A stretch of 64,000 nt of DNA from SABI01 sp963677695. GTDB taxonomy: Bacteria; Spirochaetota; Spirochaetia; Sphaerochaetales; Sphaerochaetaceae. Positions 60,001 to 64,000 of the stretch are shown in pieces. The stretch is taken from the NCBI GenBank assembly GCA_963677695.2, contig CAXXUJ010000001.1, positions 1,364,001-1,428,000 on the forward strand, read 5' to 3'. Position 1 is the first letter of the stretch. Each line of letters opens with the position of its first letter. The translations under genes and the position numbers were made by a program. The notes beneath the pieces were generated by a model. That model made no database searches, had not been told where the DNA came from, and was given only the letters and a program-made list of their open reading frames with translations.

Positions 60001-62712
60001 ATGGCACAGAATAACAAGACAGTATATGTACTCGATGCATTCGCTTTAATATACCGATCATACTTCGCTTTCATCAGCCGTCCCCTGAGAGACGGTGACG
60101 GAAGGAATGTATCTGCACTGTTCGGTTTCTATACCACTTTGATCAAAATCCTGAAGGAATATCCTGTAGACTACCTTGTTGTCGCACTCGACAGTATGAC
60201 TCCGACATTCCGTCATGAGATGTATAAGGAATACAAGGCGAACAGGGAGGCGGCTCCCGAGGATCTGCATGAGCAGGTTCCGAGAATTCTCGAAATCCTT
60301 GATGCGGCGAATATCCCTCACATTAGAGTTGACGGATGGGAAGCGGATGATATCATCGCATCCATAGCGAAAGAGGCTTCCCTTCAGGGGCTCGATACGG
60401 TGATGGTCACAGGTGACAAGGATCTTCTCCAGCTTGTGGATGAGCATGTGAGCGCTCTGCGTCCTCCCAGAAACGGATCAACTTCCTACCGGATGATTCA
60501 TCAGGAGGATGTGCTGGAGGAATTTTCTATTCGGACTGATCAGATCGTCGATTACCTCTCCCTCATCGGCGACTCTTCCGATAATATTCCGGGAGTAAAG
60601 GGAATCGGTCCAAAGGGAGCTGTGAAGCTGCTGAGTGAGTTCGATACCCTCGATAACATCTACGAACATATTGAAGAGCACTCTCCCTCTGTTTCGAAGA
60701 AACTTGCTGAATCGAGAGAAATGGCCTATCTTTCCCGTGACCTTGTGGTTCTTCAGAAGGATGTTCCCACAGGGATTGAGTTCGAAAGTGACCGATACAC
60801 TGCCGAGAGCATTGACTGGAGCAAAGCGATACCCTTGTTCCAGAAAGCGAAGGCCACCTCGCTGATAGCTTCGGTTGGGGAGAGCGTGAAGAAGAAGGAA
60901 CCAACAGATAGTGAACTGAACAAGAGCGGTTCCTACCCAGCCGTGATGAGCCTTGACGAACTTTCTTCCATCTTCGAAAAAATTCCCGAAGGATCTCTCA
61001 TGGCCCTCGATTTCGAGACCACCGATATTGATGAGACGAAGGCTGAACCTGTCGGTTTCAGTTTCGCCTTCGAAGCGGGAAAAGCTTTCTATGTTCCATT
61101 GAAGGCAGAAGGCAAAGAACTGATTGACGCTCCCTCCGCGCGAGATATCCTCTCGACCTTCTTACATGAGAAGAAGATCAGGATCATAGGGCAGAACATT
61201 AAATACGATTACAAGATCATGGTGAGGTGGGGGATTGATGATGTCGATCTCTTCTTCGATACCATGATCGCAGCCTGGCTGCTCGATTCGAGTGTAAATA
61301 CCTACAACATGGATTCCCTTGCACGTTCCTATCTGGACGGATATGTGACCATTCACTTTGAGGATGTAGTTCCCAAGGGCTCGCTCTTTTCCGATATCAC
61401 ATTGGAGAAGGCACTTCCCTATGCGGCCGAGGATGCAGATATTACATTCCGTCTCTATCAGGTGTTTTCGACGATGCTGGAAAAGGAGAAGCTGAAAGAT
61501 CTTTTCTTCACTCTGGAAATGCCTCTCCTTCCTATCCTTGCCCGTATGGAACTTTCCGGTATTTATCTCGATAGGGAAAAGATGGAAGCCTATGGAGAGG
61601 AGATCTCCGAACGTCTTGAGAAAATAGAGAAGCAGGTATATGAGGAAGTGGGCCACGAGTTCAACATGAACAGCACGAAACAGCTGCAGACCGTCCTCTT
61701 TGATGAGAGAGGTCTTCCTCATGGAAAGAAGAACAAGACAGGGTATTCAACAGCAATCGATGTCCTTGAGCGCCTTGCACTTCTTGATGACGTTCCGCGC
61801 CTCATTGTCCAGAACCGATCCCTTGTGAAACTGAAGAATACCTATATCGATGTCCTTCCCTTGATGATCAATGAAGAGACAGGGAGAGTCCATACCTCTT
61901 TCACACAGACAGGAACGGCGACAGGAAGGCTCTCAAGCCGCAACCCGAACCTGCAGAACATTCCGATCAAGAGCGATGACGGCAGAAGGATACGAGATGC
62001 CTTCACAGCTGAAGAGGGCTCAGTTCTCCTCTCTGCCGACTATTCCCAGATCGAATTGGTCGTTCTTGCCCACATGAGCGGTGACCCGGCACTCTCCGCC
62101 GCTTTCATTGAAGGCGAAGATATTCATAAAAGGACTGCCGGTCTCATTTTCGATATCCACCCCGAATTCGTCTCTCCTGATGAGAGGAGAATCGCGAAGG
62201 TGATCAATTTCGGTGTGATCTATGGTATGTCAGCATTCCGCCTCTCCAACGAACTCGGCATTTCACGAGCGAAGGCGGCTGAATTCATCGACAGCTATTT
62301 CGCCCGGTTCTCTCGCGTCACCTCCTTCATGGAAGATATTGTGAAAGGTGCTGAAGAGAGCGGGAAGGTCGAGACCCTCCTGGGACGGAGGCGGCTCATA
62401 CCCGAGATCCACAGTTCCAACAAGACCGTACGGCAGGGGGCAGAAAGGATTGCAGTGAATACTGTGATACAGGGTTCTGCCGCCGATATCATGAAAAGAG
62501 CAATGCTTGATGTATCTCGCGAGATTGCAGAACGCGGCCTTGCCTCCCGTCTTACCCTTCAGGTTCATGACGAACTTATCTTTGAAGTTCCGCTGTCTGA
62601 GGTGGCTGAGATGAAAGCTCTCGTTCAGGAGACGATGGAGGAGGCTGTTCCCCTCTCTGTCCCTATGAGAGTGAGTATCGAGACTGGAAAGTCATGGGGA
62701 GAGATGCATTGA
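60001..62712 (+). CDS. polA: DNA polymerase I
   Basis: A 903-residue repair and Okazaki-fragment polymerase with all three domains. The 5'-3' exonuclease (1-290) has VLDAFALIYRSYFAF and the acidic GWEADDIIA, TGDKDLLQLV; the 3'-5' exonuclease has an intact DFETT at about 336, unlike the inactive form of some bacteria; the polymerase carries ATGRLSSRNPNLQNIP, DYSQIELVVLAHMSGD, RRIAKVINFGVIYGMS and QVHDELIFEVP. It is followed, with overlap, by coaE, and ends the MBL-polA-coaE series. Confidence 0.96.
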   Translation: MAQNNKTVYVLDAFALIYRSYFAFISRPLRDGDGRNVSALFGFYTTLIKILKEYPVDYLVVALDSMTPTFRHEMYKEYKANREAAPEDLHEQVPRILEILDAANIPHIRVDGWEADDIIASIAKEASLQGLDTVMVTGDKDLLQLVDEHVSALRPPRNGSTSYRMIHQEDVLEEFSIRTDQIVDYLSLIGDSSDNIPGVKGIGPKGAVKLLSEFDTLDNIYEHIEEHSPSVSKKLAESREMAYLSRDLVVLQKDVPTGIEFESDRYTAESIDWSKAIPLFQKAKATSLIASVGESVKKKEPTDSELNKSGSYPAVMSLDELSSIFEKIPEGSLMALDFETTDIDETKAEPVGFSFAFEAGKAFYVPLKAEGKELIDAPSARDILSTFLHEKKIRIIGQNIKYDYKIMVRWGIDDVDLFFDTMIAAWLLDSSVNTYNMDSLARSYLDGYVTIHFEDVVPKGSLFSDITLEKALPYAAEDADITFRLYQVFSTMLEKEKLKDLFFTLEMPLLPILARMELSGIYLDREKMEAYGEEISERLEKIEKQVYEEVGHEFNMNSTKQLQTVLFDERGLPHGKKNKTGYSTAIDVLERLALLDDVPRLIVQNRSLVKLKNTYIDVLPLMINEETGRVHTSFTQTGTATGRLSSRNPNLQNIPIKSDDGRRIRDAFTAEEGSVLLSADYSQIELVVLAHMSGDPALSAAFIEGEDIHKRTAGLIFDIHPEFVSPDERRIAKVINFGVIYGMSAFRLSNELGISRAKAAEFIDSYFARFSRVTSFMEDIVKGAEESGKVETLLGRRRLIPEIHSSNKTVRQGAERIAVNTVIQGSAADIMKRAMLDVSREIAERGLASRLTLQVHDELIFEVPLSEVAEMKALVQETMEEAVPLSVPMRVSIETGKSWGEMH

Positions 62713-63302
62713 AGATCATAGGTCTCACAGGGAAGTATTGTGCAGGAAAAAGTTCCATAGCCCGTCTTCTTAGTGAGAAGGGAATGGTTGAGATCGATGT
62801 TGATGCACTCGGTCACAGTGCTCTGAATGAAAGCGTTGATCAGTTGCAACAAGTGTTCTCACAGGATATCATACTGCCTGATGGAAAAGTCGACCGCTCT
62901 GCGCTCGGGAAGATCGTGTTCAATGACGAAGCAGAGCTGAGAAAGCTGGAATCAGTTGTTCATCCGGCTATGGTGAAGGCTGTGAAGCGGATCATCGAAG
63001 AGGAAAGAAGCAAAGGAACTGCTGGAGTAATAGTGAATGCGGCACTCCTCCATCGGATGAAACTTGATGTGCTGTGTGATATAATCTGTTATGTAACCGT
63101 ACCGCACCCCATTCGATTTCTCCGTGCGAGAAAGAGAGACCGGGCGACGGTTCGTTCATATCTCAGAGTATTGCGTGCTCAGAAAGATATACATCTTCGA
63201 AGTACTCCTCCCGGAGTTGCGATTTTTCGCCTCAGGAATATGGGAAGTGCTTCATTTATACATCGACAAGTCGATGATTTATGCATTAGTATAGGGATAT
63301 AG
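62709..63302 (+). CDS. coaE: Dephospho-CoA kinase
   Basis: Last enzyme of CoA synthesis, phosphorylating dephospho-CoA. The P-loop is GLTGKYCAGKSSIARLL near the start, with DVDALGH, the substrate region PDGKVDRSALGKIVFNDEAELRKLESVVHPAM and a C-terminal arginine-rich lid (RFLRARKRDRATVRSYLRVL). TTG at 62709 gives the standard KIIGLTG N-terminus and a GGGGAG site; an ATG at 62694 would lengthen it within polA. The P-loop reads GKYCAGKSS, less usual than GGIGSGKS. About 197 residues. Confidence 0.88.
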   Translation: MKIIGLTGKYCAGKSSIARLLSEKGMVEIDVDALGHSALNESVDQLQQVFSQDIILPDGKVDRSALGKIVFNDEAELRKLESVVHPAMVKAVKRIIEEERSKGTAGVIVNAALLHRMKLDVLCDIICYVTVPHPIRFLRARKRDRATVRSYLRVLRAQKDIHLRSTPPGVAIFRLRNMGSASFIHRQVDDLCISIGI

Positions 63303-63314
63303 GAAACAACAGGT

Positions 63315-64000
63315 ATGAGGAAGACAGGACTGTACATCATTTTAGGTATCATAATCTCACTTACCGTTTTTGTGCTGGCAGGCATTTTATATTTTCAACC
63401 GAGAGGTGAACAGCTTGCCGTGTCCACTCAGGTAAGCCGTCCGGCAGCTCCTGCTCAGGCGACTGCGGTCACCACCCCGGCACCTGCGGTGAGTACTGAA
63501 AAGGTCCCCGCTCCTTCTACCCAGACGCCTTCTTCTCAGCAGGTGACGACACCTTCCAAGGTTCCGCCACCGGTGAAACTTTCCATGAAAGTCACTCCCT
63601 ATACTCCTCCTGCTCCTGCTGTGTCGATGGATGTGAGTGTCACTGAAGCAGCTCCTGAAGTAATTGAAACGGTACCTGCAGCTGAAGTGATCGAGACAGT
63701 ACCAGCAGCTGAAGTGATCGAGACAGTACCAGCAGCTGAAGTGATTGAGACAGTACCTGCAGCTGAAGTGATCGAGACGGTACCTGCAGCTGAAGTGATT
63801 GAGACAGTACCTGCAGCTGAAGTGATTGAGACAGTACCTGCAGCTGAAGTGATTGAGACAGTACCTGCAGCTGAAGTGATTGAGACAGTACCTGCAGCTG
63901 AAGTGATCGAGACAGTACCTGCAGCTGAAGTGATCGAGACAGTACCTGCAGCTGAAGTGATCGAGACAATACCTGCAGCTGAAGTGATCGAAACGGTACC
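63315..64000 (+). CDS. Membrane-anchored repeat protein (partial, continues past the window)
   Basis: Begins MRKTGLYIILGIIISLTVFVLAGILYF, one TM helix at about 5-27, then a Pro/Ala/Thr/Val-rich extracytoplasmic part. From residue 115 it becomes a perfect 9-residue repeat, EVIETVPAA, of which twelve full copies and part of a thirteenth are visible before the window ends. A Pro/Ala-rich rod of this sort often spans periplasmic space or peptidoglycan and can precede a C-terminal SPOR or LysM domain, which cannot be seen here. AGG precedes the ATG. No family name is warranted. Confidence 0.7.
   Translation, partial: MRKTGLYIILGIIISLTVFVLAGILYFQPRGEQLAVSTQVSRPAAPAQATAVTTPAPAVSTEKVPAPSTQTPSSQQVTTPSKVPPPVKLSMKVTPYTPPAPAVSMDVSVTEAAPEVIETVPAAEVIETVPAAEVIETVPAAEVIETVPAAEVIETVPAAEVIETVPAAEVIETVPAAEVIETVPAAEVIETVPAAEVIETVPAAEVIETVPAAEVIETIPAAEVIETV
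63657..64000 (+). repeat. 27-bp tandem repeat encoding EVIETVPAA
   Basis: Unit starts fall every 27 bases from 63657 to 63981, twelve complete and one cut by the window end. Copies differ only by third-position changes (GTGATC/GTGATT, ACAGTA/ACGGTA, CCA/CCT) and one GTA-to-ATA change, so the protein repeat is almost invariant and the DNA is prone to copy-number change. Confidence 0.95.

Noticed and set aside
63640..63969. Long minus-strand frame of repeated SRSLQLQVL
   Set aside because: A mirror of the 27-bp coding repeat; the plus frame has the start codon, TM helix and ribosome binding site.
63657..64000. CRISPR-like array
   Set aside because: The 27-bp units are contiguous with no spacers and encode a protein repeat.

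Overview
The window reads as a chromosomal segment of a Gram-negative bacterium. It encodes lipobox lipoproteins, signal-peptide beta-barrel-like outer-membrane proteins, TolC homologues and RND/MacAB exporters. The flavour is spirochaetal, possibly Sphaerochaeta-like. That assignment rests on general impressions (small signal-peptide OM proteins, base composition near 50 percent GC, gene content) and no diagnostic marker gene is present, so it is tentative. Coding density is high, operons are tight with many ATGA or TGATG junctions, and most starts have a clear AGGAG-type ribosome binding site.

Layout. 1-5.1 kb: the tail of a DUF4143 ATPase, then a minus-strand oppBCDF peptide importer whose OppC carries an unusual ~235-residue insertion. 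5.3-11.2 kb: a YbaK-type editing protein, then rimO and a PcrA/UvrD helicase, then rplM-rpsI behind a good promoter and a long leader, then recX. 11.2-12.8 kb: a small toxin-antitoxin island (DUF2442 protein, BrnT-like toxin with an internally duplicated CopG-type antitoxin, orphan VapB). 12.8-18.1 kb: a lipoprotein, enolase, a UPF0158-acetyltransferase fusion and a very acidic outer-membrane protein driven by a perfect consensus sigma-70 promoter. 18.3-23.7 kb: the pyruvate dehydrogenase operon aceE-aceF-lpd with a homodimeric-type E1.

23.7-26.3 kb is the most rearranged stretch. It holds two paralogous MNT nucleotidyltransferases, a decayed copy of the 3' end of rlmKL, and a RelB/DinJ-YoeB toxin-antitoxin pair split by an IS200-type element. 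26.3-33.8 kb: rlmKL-hslO, a DUF4143 ATPase preceded by a striking array of 16-bp palindromes at exact 40-bp spacing, ftsH and a short-chain reductase.

33.9-48.0 kb is an efflux region: a tolC-adaptor-RND operon, a Fic protein, then a second operon in which tolC-macA-macB genes are followed directly by a NtrB-like kinase and a sigma-54 response regulator. 48-54.6 kb: oligoendopeptidase F, an RNA uracil methyltransferase, an HTH-DUF4180 pair, an Imm5-like protein, a cupin, an AI-2E family permease and a VTT-domain membrane protein. 54.7-64 kb: nadE, three small OM-type proteins in series, a small membrane protein, a beta-lactamase-fold hydrolase, polA, coaE, and a membrane-anchored protein whose extracytoplasmic part becomes a 27-bp (9-residue) tandem repeat running off the window.

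No rRNA, tRNA or CRISPR array was recognised. The only stretch above 300 bp without an intact gene is 25505-25846, which contains the rlmKL remnant.
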